The translations under genes were made by a program, and so were the position numbers. A stretch of 64,000 nucleotides of DNA from JADJOY01 sp016713535 [NCBI: Deltaproteobacteria bacterium] (lineage in GTDB: Bacteria; JADJOY01), in NCBI GenBank assembly GCA_016713535.1, contig JADJOY010000003.1:62001-126000 (forward strand). Direction: 5' to 3'. Of the stretch, positions 1 through 8,233 are shown one piece after another. Under the pieces are notes generated by a model. The model was not told the origin of the DNA and made no database searches. It saw only the letters and a list, made by a program, of their open reading frames with translations. Each line of letters starts with the position of its first letter. Position 1 is the stretch's first letter.

Positions 1-86
1 GCCAGCGGGCGGACTTCCTCGCGCGCGAACCAGCGCACCATCTCGCGGATGTTCTTCTGCGAATCGCTCAGCTCGAAGTCGATCAT
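1..86 (-). CDS. acyl-CoA dehydrogenase, N-terminal fragment (runs off window start)
   Basis: Only the first 28 codons are in the window. They read MIDFELSDSQKNIREMV and then RWFAREEVRPL, the first helix of the acyl-CoA dehydrogenase N-terminal domain. The start ATG at 86 is preceded by an AAGGAGA ribosome binding site. The family oxidises acyl-CoA thioesters with FAD and passes electrons to ETF. The gene lies 233 bases downstream of a second acyl-CoA dehydrogenase on the same strand, so the two may form one enzyme. The catalytic region is outside the window, so activity cannot be judged here. Confidence 0.85.
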   Translation of the reverse strand, partial: MIDFELSDSQKNIREMVRWFAREEVRPL

Positions 87-104
87 GGCGTCTCCTTCTG
101 CGAG

Positions 105-235
105 GGGCTGTTCACGCCCCCCAACCCGCGAAAAGCGCGGTTTTCGCGGGGGCCCCACCCCCGAGCCGGCTCGCGCTGCTCGCCGCGCGCCTCTCGGCGC
201 GGGCCGAGCGTCCAACTGCCGGACAGCCGGTTCGG
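105..235. repeat. composite GC-hairpin repeat, copy 1
   Basis: The gap between the two acyl-CoA dehydrogenase genes holds a GGGGCTGTTCACGCCCCCC-like unit, then a perfect 10-base inverted repeat (CCCGCGAAAA at 125-134, TTTTCGCGGG at 141-150). A CCCCACCCCCGAGCCGGCTC stretch follows that matches almost exactly a stretch near 45229 in copy 6. It is one of six related intergenic elements in the window. No gene is seen here. Confidence 0.6.
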
Positions 236-319
236 AGTGGCTCACGAGGTGACCGTCCCCCGAACCGGCCGACGCGTGACGCCGGCCAGCAGCGCGGTAC
301 GGGTAGATGCCGGGCGCCT

Positions 320-1510
320 TCACACGCAGCTCAAGGAATCCAGCGGCGACTCGCCGTCGCTGGTGAAGGTGAGGGTCGCAGCGCGCGAGTTGTCCATGGG
401 GTCGGTGCCCAGGACGAACGCCAGCGTGCGTGCGTCGCGGTACCACTTCTCGACCGGATAGTCACGGATGAAGCCGGCGCCGCCGAGCACCTGCACGCCG
501 TCGTTGGTCACCTTCTTGGCCATCTCGTTGGCCTGCACCAGCGCCTGGATCGAGGCGCGCTCGGCGCTCGGGCGGGCGTGGTCGACCTCCCACGCGGCCT
601 TCCACACCATCCAGCGCGCCGCGTCCACCTCGGTGGCGATGTCGGCGATCATCCACGAGAGGCCCTGGTGGTGGCCGATCGGCTTGCCGAAGGCGGTGCG
701 CTCCTCGGCGTAGCGGATCGCGTATTCGCACGCCGCGCGGCTCAGGCCCACGATGCGCGCCGCGTTGACCACCCGCGCCCGCGCCAGGAAGCGGCGGAAG
801 CCGCCCGCGAAGTCGCCGCGGCCCGAGAGCCGAGCCGCCTTGGGCACCACCACCCCGTCGAGGGTCAGGTCGACGATCGGCACGCCGTTGAGGCCGCAGG
901 TCAGGATCGGCTCGGTGACGGTGACGCCCGGCGTGCCCTTCTCGACCACGAACGCGGCGAGCCCGTCCCAGCCCTTGGCGGGGTCGAAGGAAGCGAACAC
1001 CACGTAGAAGTCGGCGTCGGCGCCGTTGACCACGAACGACTTGGCGCCGTCGAGGAGGTAGCCGGCGGCGGTCTCACGGGCATGGGTGGCGAGTGAGCAC
1101 CAGTCCGCGACGGGCTTGGGCTCGAGGAGTGCCAGCGCCGCGGTGCGCAGGTGCGCGTCGGGGCCGGCGAACGGCGCGAGATAGCGCTCGTCGTGCGCGC
1201 CCTCGCCGAGCTCGAGGATCGCGAGACCCGCGAGCCCCGGGCCGTCCAGCCCGATCGCGGCGCCAGGATCGCCGAACGAGAGCGCTTCCTCGATCAGCGC
1301 GCGGGTCACCTGGCCCATGCCCGAGCCACCCACGGTCTCCGGATAGTTGAGCATCCCGAGGCCCATCTCGTGGTACTTGCGGCGCAACTCCTCGGGCGGG
1401 CGTCCGGCGGCCTCGATGTCGCGCATGGTGGCGCGGACCTCGACCTCCGCGAACCGCTCCACGGTCTTCAGGATCTCCTTCTCATCGTCGCTGGGCTCGA
1501 AGGAAATCAT
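320..1510 (-). CDS. acyl-CoA dehydrogenase family protein, probably non-catalytic subunit
   Basis: A 396-residue protein of normal length for the acyl-CoA dehydrogenase family: N-terminal helical domain (about 1-120), beta domain (about 120-235) and C-terminal helical domain with AFGKPIGHHQ and QVLGGAGFIRDYPVEKWYRD. The start ATG has GGAAGGA upstream; a longer frame to 1684 lacks family similarity. The usual catalytic Glu in the IYEGT motif is absent: the sequence reads FVLGTD. The alternative Glu used by isovaleryl-CoA dehydrogenase also seems absent, since the helix reads FLARARVVNAARIVG. Partnered with the gene at 1-86, it may be the catalytically silent half of a heteromeric enzyme, as known for steroid side-chain dehydrogenases (FadE pairs). 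That role is inference; family membership is secure. Confidence 0.9.
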   Translation of the reverse strand: MISFEPSDDEKEILKTVERFAEVEVRATMRDIEAAGRPPEELRRKYHEMGLGMLNYPETVGGSGMGQVTRALIEEALSFGDPGAAIGLDGPGLAGLAILELGEGAHDERYLAPFAGPDAHLRTAALALLEPKPVADWCSLATHARETAAGYLLDGAKSFVVNGADADFYVVFASFDPAKGWDGLAAFVVEKGTPGVTVTEPILTCGLNGVPIVDLTLDGVVVPKAARLSGRGDFAGGFRRFLARARVVNAARIVGLSRAACEYAIRYAEERTAFGKPIGHHQGLSWMIADIATEVDAARWMVWKAAWEVDHARPSAERASIQALVQANEMAKKVTNDGVQVLGGAGFIRDYPVEKWYRDARTLAFVLGTDPMDNSRAATLTFTSDGESPLDSLSCV

Positions 1511-1709
1511 CGGCGTCCTTCCTCGGATGGGGGTTCGGTGCGAAAGCGGCAGGAGAGTAGACGCTCGTGCGGACGAGGCCAAGCCTCGGAGACGCCGCGC
1601 TCGACATGCGGCGTCGGAGGCGTCGCGGTGCCTCGCGATGCCCGGGCGGGCGCCGAGCCCACCGAGGGGCCGGTGGGCCTCCACGACGAGGTTCGGGAGC
1701 GGGTTCCCT

Positions 1710-2888
1710 TCATCGGTAGATCAGGTAGCGCTCGCGCACCTCGCGGAACGCCGCGAGCTCGTCGCGCCACGCGGCCTCGAGGTCGGCGATCGGGGCGCCG
1801 CTCTCGAGCGCGCGCCGCTCGCGGTCGCCTCCGCAGAGCAGGTCGAACGCGAGGCGGTCGGACACGAACTCGTACGGCTCGCGCCGCCAGTCGAAGCGCT
1901 CGGGCCACAGTCGCCGGCTCGCCGCGATCAGCGCCCGGCTGGTCCGGAAGGGCTGGAACGTGGCGCGATCGGTGACGTGGATCTGGACCCCGCCGCAGCG
2001 CTGCCCGCCGAACTTGTGGAACGTTGGCCGGAAGTAGAGCGGGCGGAGCGTGGTGCCGGGCAGATCCTCGGCGGCGAGCGTCTTCACCAGCGCGAAGGGA
2101 TCGATGAACGCCGCCCCCGAGAGCTCGAACGGGCGGGTGGTGCCTCGGCCCTCCGAGAGATTGGTGCCCTCGATCAAGCACTGCCCGGGGTACACCGCAG
2201 CGGTATCGATGGTCGGCATGTTGGGGGACGGCGCGATCCACGGTAGCCCCGTGGCGTCGTACCAATCGGCGCGGCGCCAGCCGTCGAGCTTCGCCACGGT
2301 CAGCTCGCAGGCGAGCCCGACGTGGTCGCGCAGGAAGAGCGCGACCTCGCCGGCGGTCATGCCGTGGCGGACCGGCACGCCGAACGCGCCCACGAACGAC
2401 ACGAAGCCCGCCGCGATCATCGGCCCCTCGATGTGCTCGCCGCCGATCGGGTTGGGCCGGTCGGCGACGACCACGCGCACACCGCGCCGGCCGGCCTCCT
2501 CCATGAGGTAGGCGAGAGTGGCGAGGAACGTGTAGTAGCGCGCGCCCACGTCCTGGAGGTCGAAGATCACCACGTCCACGCCCTCGAACGCAGCGGGTGG
2601 CGGGCGCAGGCTCGCCTCGCTGGTGCCGTAGAGGCTCACGATCTCGAGACCGGTGACGGGGTCGCGCTCGTCGCCGACCGCGATCATGTCCTGGGCGTCG
2701 CCCCACAGGCCGTGCTCGGGGGCGAGGATGCGGATCAGCCTCACGTCGCTCAGCGCCGCGAGGTGGCGGACGACGTGCGTCAGGTCCGGCAGCACGGTGG
2801 CCTGGTTGGCGACGATCGCTACGCGATCGCCGGGGTGGAGCCCGATGCGCTCGCCCAGGACCCGCTCGATGCCGGTGCGTATCGCCAT
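1710..2888 (-). CDS. exo-beta-N-acetylmuramidase NamZ-like (GH171, DUF1343)
   Basis: A 392-residue member of the DUF1343/YbbC family, whose Bacillus member NamZ removes terminal N-acetylmuramic acid from peptidoglycan fragments (glycoside hydrolase family 171). Family marks are GDRVAIVANQATVLPDLTHV, then LAPEHGLWG (the EHG is the conserved acidic motif), VIFDLQDVGARYYTF, DRPNPIGG, VRHGMTAGE and IEGTNLSEGRGTTRPFE. No signal peptide is visible, so it probably acts on recycled muropeptides in the cytoplasm. I chose ATG 2888 because GGGAGCGAGGG precedes it; ATG 2948 would add an Ala/Arg-rich tail. The neighbours do not share an obvious pathway. Confidence in the family is high, in the exact substrate moderate. 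Confidence 0.85.
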   Translation of the reverse strand: MAIRTGIERVLGERIGLHPGDRVAIVANQATVLPDLTHVVRHLAALSDVRLIRILAPEHGLWGDAQDMIAVGDERDPVTGLEIVSLYGTSEASLRPPPAAFEGVDVVIFDLQDVGARYYTFLATLAYLMEEAGRRGVRVVVADRPNPIGGEHIEGPMIAAGFVSFVGAFGVPVRHGMTAGEVALFLRDHVGLACELTVAKLDGWRRADWYDATGLPWIAPSPNMPTIDTAAVYPGQCLIEGTNLSEGRGTTRPFELSGAAFIDPFALVKTLAAEDLPGTTLRPLYFRPTFHKFGGQRCGGVQIHVTDRATFQPFRTSRALIAASRRLWPERFDWRREPYEFVSDRLAFDLLCGGDRERRALESGAPIADLEAAWRDELAAFREVRERYLIYR

Positions 2889-2956
2889 GCGCCCTCGCTC
2901 CCGGCCCGCCGTGACCGCCGAAGCTGCGGCCATGGCGCGGCGCGCCACGGGTGAGC

Positions 2957-2985
2957 CTGCTGACTTGTGTGCGCGCGTTTATAAT
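2957..2985 (+). promoter_or_regulatory. candidate sigma-70 promoter for the response regulator
   Basis: A perfect TATAAT lies at 2980-2985 in an otherwise GC-rich intergenic gap. It sits between divergent genes and 27 bases upstream of the response-regulator start. The -35 region (CTGCTG at 17-base spacing) is poor, so this rests mainly on the -10 element. Confidence 0.35.
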
Positions 2986-3011
2986 CGCGACGGCTGCCGC
3001 CACGAAAGCGT

Positions 3012-3452
3012 ATGAGCTCGCCGAGTCCGACCTCCACTTCGAGCCCGCCTCCCTCGAGCGCGCTCCGCATCCTCGTCATCGACGACGAGGCCGGAGTGCG
3101 TGACGTGTTGTGCGAGCTCCTGAGCGACGAGGGCCACGAGGTCACCGCGGCGGCGAGCGGCACCGAGGGCCTGGCATGCTTCGGGCCGGGTTCCTTCGAC
3201 GTCGTGATCACCGACCTCGCCATGCCCAAGCTCGACGGCCTGGAGGTAGCTCGCGAGGTGCACCGCCGCGATCCCACTGCGATCTGCATCCTGACGTCGG
3301 GGTGGCTCGAGCAACGTTCGCGCAATGGGCTGGACGCGAGCATCGCCGACCTCGTGCTGCACAAGCCCTTTCACTTCGACGAGGTCATCTCGTCGGTCGC
3401 GCGCGCGGCGGCGCTGCGCCGCGAGCGGGTCGCCGCGCGCCCCCCCGCCTGA
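3012..3452 (+). CDS. single-domain response regulator (receiver only)
   Basis: A 146-residue protein: a Ser/Pro-rich N-terminal tail of about 17 residues, then one complete receiver domain and no output domain. The acidic pocket is in LRILVIDDEAG, the phospho-acceptor Asp in VVITDLAMPKLDG, the Thr/Ser switch in CILTSGW and the conserved Lys in LHKPF. Such proteins work through protein contacts in phosphorelays. No histidine kinase is nearby. It ends 26 bases before the lipoprotein operon (COG3014-ycfL-lpoB) and may be cotranscribed with it, which would link a phospho-signal to envelope synthesis; that is inference from position only. Confidence 0.85.
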   Translation: MSSPSPTSTSSPPPSSALRILVIDDEAGVRDVLCELLSDEGHEVTAAASGTEGLACFGPGSFDVVITDLAMPKLDGLEVAREVHRRDPTAICILTSGWLEQRSRNGLDASIADLVLHKPFHFDEVISSVARAAALRRERVAARPPA

Positions 3453-3478
3453 CCTCGCGTCCCGTCGAGCCAAGTCAC

Positions 3479-4972
3479 GTGAGCGCACGATCCCGCCGGA
3501 CGTCCGCAGGCGCCGCCCGCGTCGTACTCGGGCTCGTGGTACTCGCCGCGACCCTCGTCGCGAGCGGCTGCAGCGTCTTCACGTCGTACGTGGGAGAGAC
3601 CGAGGATGCGCGCCGCCAGTTCGAGTCCTTGGCGCCGGAAGCGGCGGTGAGGGCGCTCGAGGGCGGCACCGGGAGCAGCCTCGACCGGCTCTGCTACCTG
3701 CTCGAGCGCGGCCTCATCCTCCACGCCTCCGGCGATCTCCCCGGCAGCAATCGCGAGCTCTTCGCCGCCACCGACGAGATCAAGCGCATGGAGGACAAGG
3801 CGATCATCAGCGCCTCCGACACCGCGTCGCAGGCGGGGAGCCTGCTCGTCAACGAGAAGACCATCGCCTACCAGGGCGAGCCGTTCGAGCACGTGCTGCT
3901 CCACGCCTACCTGGCGATGAACTTCATGTTCTCGAACGACCTCACCGGAGCGCGGGTCGAGATCCGCAAGCTCCAGGGCATCCAGAAGGAGATCCGCGAG
4001 CGTGCCAAGGAAGAGGCCGCGGACGCCCGGGACACGAGCAAGGGCAACGAGAGCACCGCGTACGCGGTGGAGCGCTCGCTCGGCCAGGCGTACGCCGATC
4101 AGGACTCCGTCGCCGCCCGGGTCCAGAATCTGTACGACGACGCCCTCAGCTACGCGCTCTCGGCGCTGGTCTACGAGATGAACGGCGAGCCCAACGACGC
4201 GTTCATCGACCTGAAGCGCGCCATCGAGCTGCGCCCCGAGATCGCCGACCTCAAGGGCGACGCCTACCGCGCCGCGCTCCGCAGCGGGCTACGCGACGAG
4301 GCTCAGGCGTTACGCGAGGCGGCGCCGAGCGTCGCCACCGACCCGGGCAAGGACCAGCCCGAGCTGGTGGTGCTCTTCGAGTCCGGCGACGCGCCGCTCA
4401 AGCGCGAGATCTCGTTGCCGATCCCCACCGGTACCGGCCTGACCTCGATCGCCCTTCCCAAGTACCAGCTGCGGCCCAATCCGTACACGCGCGCCACCGT
4501 GCGCGATGGTTCGGGCACGCTGCTGGGCGCGACCGCGCTCTACACGGATGTCGAAGGGATCGCGGTTCGTACGCTGCGAGACCGCATGGCGGTGCTCGCC
4601 CTCAAGCAGGCGATCCGCGCGGTGGGCAAGGCGGTGGTCGCGAAGCAGGTCGCGGACGCGAGCGGTCACCGTGGCAGCACCGAGCGGGGCGTCGCGATCA
4701 TCTTGATGTCGCTCTACAACGTGCTCACCGAGCAGGCCGACCTGCGGAGCTGGACGACCCTGCCGGCGAGCTTGCAGTGGGTGCGGATCCCGATGGCGCC
4801 TGGCGAGCACCAGCTCTCGCTGCGCCTCGAGGGCTCGGGTGGCGCGGCGCTCGCCGAGCGCTCGGTGACCGTGAGTCTCGCGAAGGGCGAGCGAAAATTC
4901 GTGAACGTGCGGACCACCGGTCCGGCCGTGTACCTCAACGTCTACCCGAAGCCGGCGGAGCCGACTCGATAG
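3479..4972 (+). CDS. COG3014-family lipoprotein with TPR-like region
   Basis: A 497-residue lipoprotein. The N-terminus has a basic stretch, a hydrophobic segment VVLGLVVLAATLVASGC and a lipobox cysteine, so it should be anchored to a membrane facing the periplasm. The middle contains TPR-like helices (DDALSYALSALVYEMNGEP, DAFIDLKRAIELRP), and the C-terminal third is a beta-rich domain. The start is GTG 3479 (SARSRRTSAG follows); the upstream in-frame stretch overlaps the response regulator and lacks similarity. In gammaproteobacteria, COG3014 proteins are encoded next to ycfL and lpoB, as here with spacing of 13 and 100 bases. Precise function is unknown; a role with the penicillin-binding-protein activator is inferred from this conserved linkage. 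Confidence 0.8.
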   Translation: MSARSRRTSAGAARVVLGLVVLAATLVASGCSVFTSYVGETEDARRQFESLAPEAAVRALEGGTGSSLDRLCYLLERGLILHASGDLPGSNRELFAATDEIKRMEDKAIISASDTASQAGSLLVNEKTIAYQGEPFEHVLLHAYLAMNFMFSNDLTGARVEIRKLQGIQKEIRERAKEEAADARDTSKGNESTAYAVERSLGQAYADQDSVAARVQNLYDDALSYALSALVYEMNGEPNDAFIDLKRAIELRPEIADLKGDAYRAALRSGLRDEAQALREAAPSVATDPGKDQPELVVLFESGDAPLKREISLPIPTGTGLTSIALPKYQLRPNPYTRATVRDGSGTLLGATALYTDVEGIAVRTLRDRMAVLALKQAIRAVGKAVVAKQVADASGHRGSTERGVAIILMSLYNVLTEQADLRSWTTLPASLQWVRIPMAPGEHQLSLRLEGSGGAALAERSVTVSLAKGERKFVNVRTTGPAVYLNVYPKPAEPTR

Positions 4973-4985
4973 ACAGGAGAGACCG

Positions 4986-5426
4986 ATGCAGAGCAAGGCG
5001 ATGTCACCGGCGTGGTGCGTGGCGATCGGGCTGGCAGTGATCGCGGGCGGTGCCGCGTGCGAGAAGAAGACGGCTTCGACGGTGGTCATCGCGGAGCCGG
5101 GTGGCGGCGACTACACCAAGCAGATCTTCGTGCACGACAAGCAGTTCGCGAAGCAGGTGAAGGTCCTCGACCTCAAGGTGCGCCGCGAGCGTGATCTGCT
5201 GGAGGGCATCATCACCATCCAGAACCAGGGCGAGGTCACGGTGCCGTTCGAGTACCGCGTCGAGTGGTACGACCAGGACAACGTGCAGATCGAGACACCC
5301 ATCACGTCGTGGAAGCCGGCGACGATCGATGGCCTCATGACCAAGACGCTGCGCGAGCTCTCGCCGCGCACCGAGGCGGTGGCGTTCAAGTTCTTCGTGC
5401 GCGCGCCCAACGGCATCGAGGAGTGA
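4986..5426 (+). CDS. ycfL: YcfL family lipoprotein (DUF1425)
   Basis: A 146-residue protein with a signal sequence ending in VIAGGAACEKK (lipobox GAAC), followed by a beta-sandwich domain typical of DUF1425: KVLDLKVRRERDLLEGIITI, VPFEYRVEWYDQDN and ELSPRTEAVAFKFFVR. The start ATG has AGGAGA 7 bases upstream. It lies 13 bases after the COG3014 lipoprotein and 100 bases before lpoB, reproducing the gammaproteobacterial ycfL-lpoB order. The molecular role of YcfL is unknown; it is presumed to be a periplasmic envelope factor acting with LpoB. Confidence 0.85.
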   Translation: MQSKAMSPAWCVAIGLAVIAGGAACEKKTASTVVIAEPGGGDYTKQIFVHDKQFAKQVKVLDLKVRRERDLLEGIITIQNQGEVTVPFEYRVEWYDQDNVQIETPITSWKPATIDGLMTKTLRELSPRTEAVAFKFFVRAPNGIEE

Positions 5427-5526
5427 AGCGGCGCGCCGCGCCGTTCGTCGAACCCGTGCGATGATCCCATCCCCGTCGGGCGTGGGGCCGGCGAATACGC
5501 CCCCCGCGCCCAGGAGGTCCCGAACC

Positions 5527-6132
5527 ATGTCGCGTTCCCCTCTCACACAGACCCTGGCCGCCGCGAGCGCCTGCGTGGCGCTCGCGCTCACCGGCTGCAG
5601 CAAGCAGGTCACCTACGGCAACCCGGAGCAGGTCGAGACGCTCACCCCCGAGTTCGGCTCGACCGACCTGCAGATGATCGCTTCGAAGATGGCGCAGTCG
5701 CTGCTGGCGAGCCCGGTCATCACGGGCAAGCCCAAGCCGCCGCTGCTCTACGTCGCGCCGGTCAAGAACAAGACCGACGAGCACATCGCCACCCAGTCGA
5801 TCACCGACAAGATCTCGACCACGCTGATCCAGTCGGGGAAGGTCCAGTTCACGGCGATGGCCGACATCCCCAAGGAGCTCGTCGACCAGCTCGAGTACCA
5901 GAACAAGAGCGGGCTGGTGAATCCGAGCACCGCCAAGCCGGTCGGCCGGCACGTCGGCGCCGACTACATGCTGGCCGGCGAGATCACCAGCATCGTCAAG
6001 AAGTCCGGCAGCACGAAGGACTACTACTACAAAATCACGCTCAAGCTCGCGAACATCGAGACTGCGGTGATCGAGTGGCAGGACGAGAAGGAAATTCGCA
6101 AGGGCGAGACGAAGAGCCTCTTTGGTGGCTGA
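5527..6132 (+). CDS. lpoB: penicillin-binding protein activator LpoB
   Basis: A 201-residue outer-membrane lipoprotein with lipobox LALTGCSK. The mature protein starts with a YGNPEQVETLTPEFGSTDLQ segment that closely follows the LpoB family pattern. The globular domain (about 60-200) includes LLYVAPVKNKTDEHIATQS, VGADYMLAGEI and a closing KGETKSLFGG. LpoB of E. coli reaches across the periplasm to stimulate PBP1B transglycosylase/transpeptidase activity. Start ATG 5527 has AGGAGGT 8 bases upstream; an in-frame ATG at 5461 would precede the signal peptide by 22 residues and has no such site. No PBP1B gene is in the window. It ends the operon and is followed by a repeat region. Confidence 0.88.
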   Translation: MSRSPLTQTLAAASACVALALTGCSKQVTYGNPEQVETLTPEFGSTDLQMIASKMAQSLLASPVITGKPKPPLLYVAPVKNKTDEHIATQSITDKISTTLIQSGKVQFTAMADIPKELVDQLEYQNKSGLVNPSTAKPVGRHVGADYMLAGEITSIVKKSGSTKDYYYKITLKLANIETAVIEWQDEKEIRKGETKSLFGG

Positions 6133-6135
6133 CGG

Positions 6136-6462
6136 CGCCGCCGGCCGGCGTCAGGGGCGGGGCTTCACGCCCGCCCACGCCCCGACGCGCGCGCAGCCGG
6201 ACGGCGACGTAGGGGCGGGCCCCGCGCCCGCCGGTGAATCCGCACCCGGCATCCGACCTGTGCCCCGCCGGGATTCTCTCCGGGCGGGCGGGGGGCTTGA
6301 ACAGGCTCGAGCGCATAGCCACGCGGCCGGCTCACGCCACGAATGGACCCGTCACACGGCGCGTCGCAGCGCGACGCCACGAGCGAAGCGAGTGCCTCGG
6401 GGGTGTGCCCCGCCCGGATTCACTCCGGGCGGGCGGGGGGCTTGAAAAGCCCCCCGAAAAAA
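6136..6462. repeat. composite GC-hairpin repeat, copy 2 (tandem double copy)
   Basis: This gap between convergent lpoB and the minus-strand gene at 6465 holds two successive copies of the GGGGGGCTT/AAGCCCCCC hairpin plus a CCCGCCCGGAGTGAATCCGG unit, read on the minus strand. Between them lies the block shared with copies 3 and 4 (GCACTCGCTTCGCTCGTGG, here reversed at about 6375-6395). The hairpin begins just after the stop codon of the gene at 6465, separated by a run of six T residues on that strand. No gene is seen. Confidence 0.7.
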
Positions 6463-6464
6463 CG

Positions 6465-6827
6465 TCAGCCAAACAGCCCGGCGATGGCGGCGAAGGGCAG
6501 GAAGACGACGTCGAGCGGCAGGGTGAAAATAAAGAGCGGCACCTTGCCGGCGGGGTGCATCGTCGAGTTCGCGAGGCCACGCGTGAGCGCGAAGATGTAC
6601 TCGCCGTTGTAACCGCCGGTGTCCTGCGCCTTTTCGAAGTCGGCGAGGCTGCCGCCGCCCGAGTTCTGTGCGAGGAGCAGCGGGCTCGGGGTTTCGGCAG
6701 GCGCGGTCTCGACGGCCAGCGGCGAGCTGTCGGCCGCCTCGCGGACGGCGGTGGTGGCGAGGGCGGGAGACGCGGTGATCGCGAGCGCCAGCGATCCGGC
6801 GGCAAAGCGGCGAGCGAACGTGTTCAT
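6465..6827 (-). CDS. small secreted hypothetical protein
   Basis: A 120-residue protein with a clear signal peptide (MNTFARRFAAGSLALAITAS, cleavage near ALA-TT). The C-terminal half is hydrophobic and ends VPLFIFTLPLDVVFLPFAAI, resembling the end of YceK/YidQ-type small envelope proteins, though similarity is too short for a firm assignment. ATG 6827 has GGAGGGAG upstream and is preferred over ATG 6857. The stop is followed by T6 and a repeat hairpin. Function unknown; location periplasm or membrane. Confidence 0.65.
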   Translation of the reverse strand: MNTFARRFAAGSLALAITASPALATTAVREAADSSPLAVETAPAETPSPLLLAQNSGGGSLADFEKAQDTGGYNGEYIFALTRGLANSTMHPAGKVPLFIFTLPLDVVFLPFAAIAGLFG

Positions 6828-6915
6828 CGACTCCCTCCGAACGGGATTCCGGGTCATCCGGCGGCCAGTATGACACGCCCCCAGCGGGGCCGTCGCCGCG
6901 TCTCGGGACGCCTTC

Positions 6916-7365
6916 TCAGCCCTTCTTCTTGCCCGCGGCGGGAGCCTCGGCGCGCGCCTTGAACGCCTCCAGCATGCGTGGCAGGTCAGCGCTCGCCAGC
7001 GTGTTCACGAGCGCCTTGGGGACCAGCATCCCCACCTCCAGGTCCAGCTTGTAGGTGGCGGTGAGCCCATCCTTGCCCTTCTTCTCGATCGTCCAGGCGC
7101 CGTCGTTGGCCTTGAGGAGGTCGGCCTTCTCGAGCGTCCAGCTCAGGCTCTTGCCCGGCTTACCCTCGAGCTTGAGGGTGAACGCCACCGTCTTCCTGAG
7201 CACCTCGACGTGCTGCTCGACCCGGTAGACCTCGCCCTTCTTCTCCAGGACCTTGGCCTTCTTCAGGCCGGGCACGAACTCGTGGTAGCGCTCGAAGTCG
7301 GTGATGATCTCGTAGAAGCGCTTGGGATCGCAGTTGACGTCGATCGACTTTTCCACGGCGGGCAT
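6916..7365 (-). CDS. SRPBCC / START-like domain protein
   Basis: A 149-residue protein starting MPAVEKSIDVNCDPKRFYEI, the typical opening strand and helix of polyketide-cyclase/Coq10-type START proteins, continuing with ITDFERYHEFVPGLKKAKV, VEQHVEVLRKTVAFTLKLEG and a C-terminal helix VPKALVNTLASADLPRML. It ends in a Lys-rich tail. These proteins bind hydrophobic ligands (ubiquinone, lipids) in a central cavity; the ligand here cannot be read from sequence. It follows yceI on the same strand; YceI proteins also bind isoprenoids, so a shared lipid or quinone theme is possible. A strong hairpin separates the two genes. Confidence 0.8.
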   Translation of the reverse strand: MPAVEKSIDVNCDPKRFYEIITDFERYHEFVPGLKKAKVLEKKGEVYRVEQHVEVLRKTVAFTLKLEGKPGKSLSWTLEKADLLKANDGAWTIEKKGKDGLTATYKLDLEVGMLVPKALVNTLASADLPRMLEAFKARAEAPAAGKKKG

Positions 7366-7493
7366 CGAGGGGGCTCCCGGGGCCCGATCTCGCCCGCTCC
7401 GCCATCGGAGCCGGGGAATCGAGGCCACGCGCATCATGCCGCGCGCCGGAGAAGCGGGTCAACGTGAGCCGTGTCCGGGCGCGCGCCGGAGCG

Positions 7494-7531
7494 GGAAACG
7501 GCAGGGTGGGCGGAGCCACCCTGCCGTTTCC
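7494..7531. terminator. strong hairpin between yceI and SRPBCC gene
   Basis: A perfect 16-base inverted repeat (GGAAACGGCAGGGTGG at 7494-7509 and its complement at 7516-7531) with a 6-base loop lies 24 bases past the yceI stop. It has no U-run on either strand. It probably limits readthrough or protects the mRNA 3' end. Confidence 0.55.
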
Positions 7532-7554
7532 GTGTGAGGCCGGGCCTGGAGCGA

Positions 7555-8168
7555 TCAGTCGACCTTCTGCAGCTCGACGTCGATCGTCACCTTCACCTCG
7601 TTACCGACCGTCACGCCGCCCGCTTCGAGGGCCTTGTTCCACACGATCCCGAAGTCGGTGCGGTCGATCGCGGTGGTGGCGGTCATACCGCGCTTGGCGT
7701 GGCCCCACGGGTCCTTGATCTCGGGCGTCACGTCGCTGACCGTCAGCACCACCTCCTTGGTGACTCCTTCATGGTGAGATCGCCGACCAGCTCGAAGCTC
7801 GAGTCCTTCCAGTTGCGGATCGCCTTCGACTTGAAGGTGATCGTGGGGTACTTGGCGACCTCGAAGAAGTCCGCGCTGCGCAGGTGCTCGTCGCGCTTGG
7901 CGTCGTCGGTGTCGATGCTGGCGGCGTCGATGGTGGCGTTGACGACGGCCGACTCGGGCTTCGCCGGATCGCCCTGCACGGTGCCCTCGAGCTTGCCGAA
8001 GCGCCCGGAGACGTTCGAGATCATCAGGTGACGGACCTTGAAGCTGGCCTTGCTGTGCGACGGATCGAGCTTCCAGGTCTCGGCGTGTGCGCTGGCGGCG
8101 AACGCGACCAGGGTGACGAGGGTGAGGGTGGCGACACGCCACCGCGCGATCGACTTCGTGACATTCAT
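7555..8168 (-). CDS. YceI family periplasmic protein (single-base frameshift)
   Basis: YceI proteins are periplasmic lipocalin-like barrels that bind polyisoprenoids. The N-terminal part has a signal peptide (VATLTLVTLVAFAASAHAE) and then TWKLDPSHSKASFKVRHLM, ISNVSGRFGKLEG and FFEVAKYPTITFKS. The reading frame breaks near 7764-7772, after ELVGDLTMK. The next frame continues at once with GVTKEVVLTVSDVTPEI, DPWGHAKRGM and TDFGIVWNKALEAGG, and ends correctly at 7555. One base is missing in the AAGGAG stretch, which looks like a sequencing error. Start ATG 8168 has GGAGGAAG. It lies 65 bases downstream of a MarR gene and is probably controlled by it. Confidence 0.85.
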
Positions 8169-8233
8169 GGGACTTCCTCCGGCTGGGCCTCGGGCCCGTT
8201 TCGCTGGGTTGGGGTCGGTGACTCGGGTTTCGT

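Noticed and set aside
1507-3003. long open frames opposite or beside known genes, such as the Arg-rich frame here
   Set aside because: High GC gives long open frames without stops; these are Arg/Ala/Pro-rich shadows of the NamZ-like and other genes with no family motifs.
6425-6465. rho-independent terminator at the GGGGGGCTT/AAGCCCCCC hairpin
   Set aside because: On the strand of the adjacent gene the T-run precedes the hairpin instead of following it, so it is described as a repeat.
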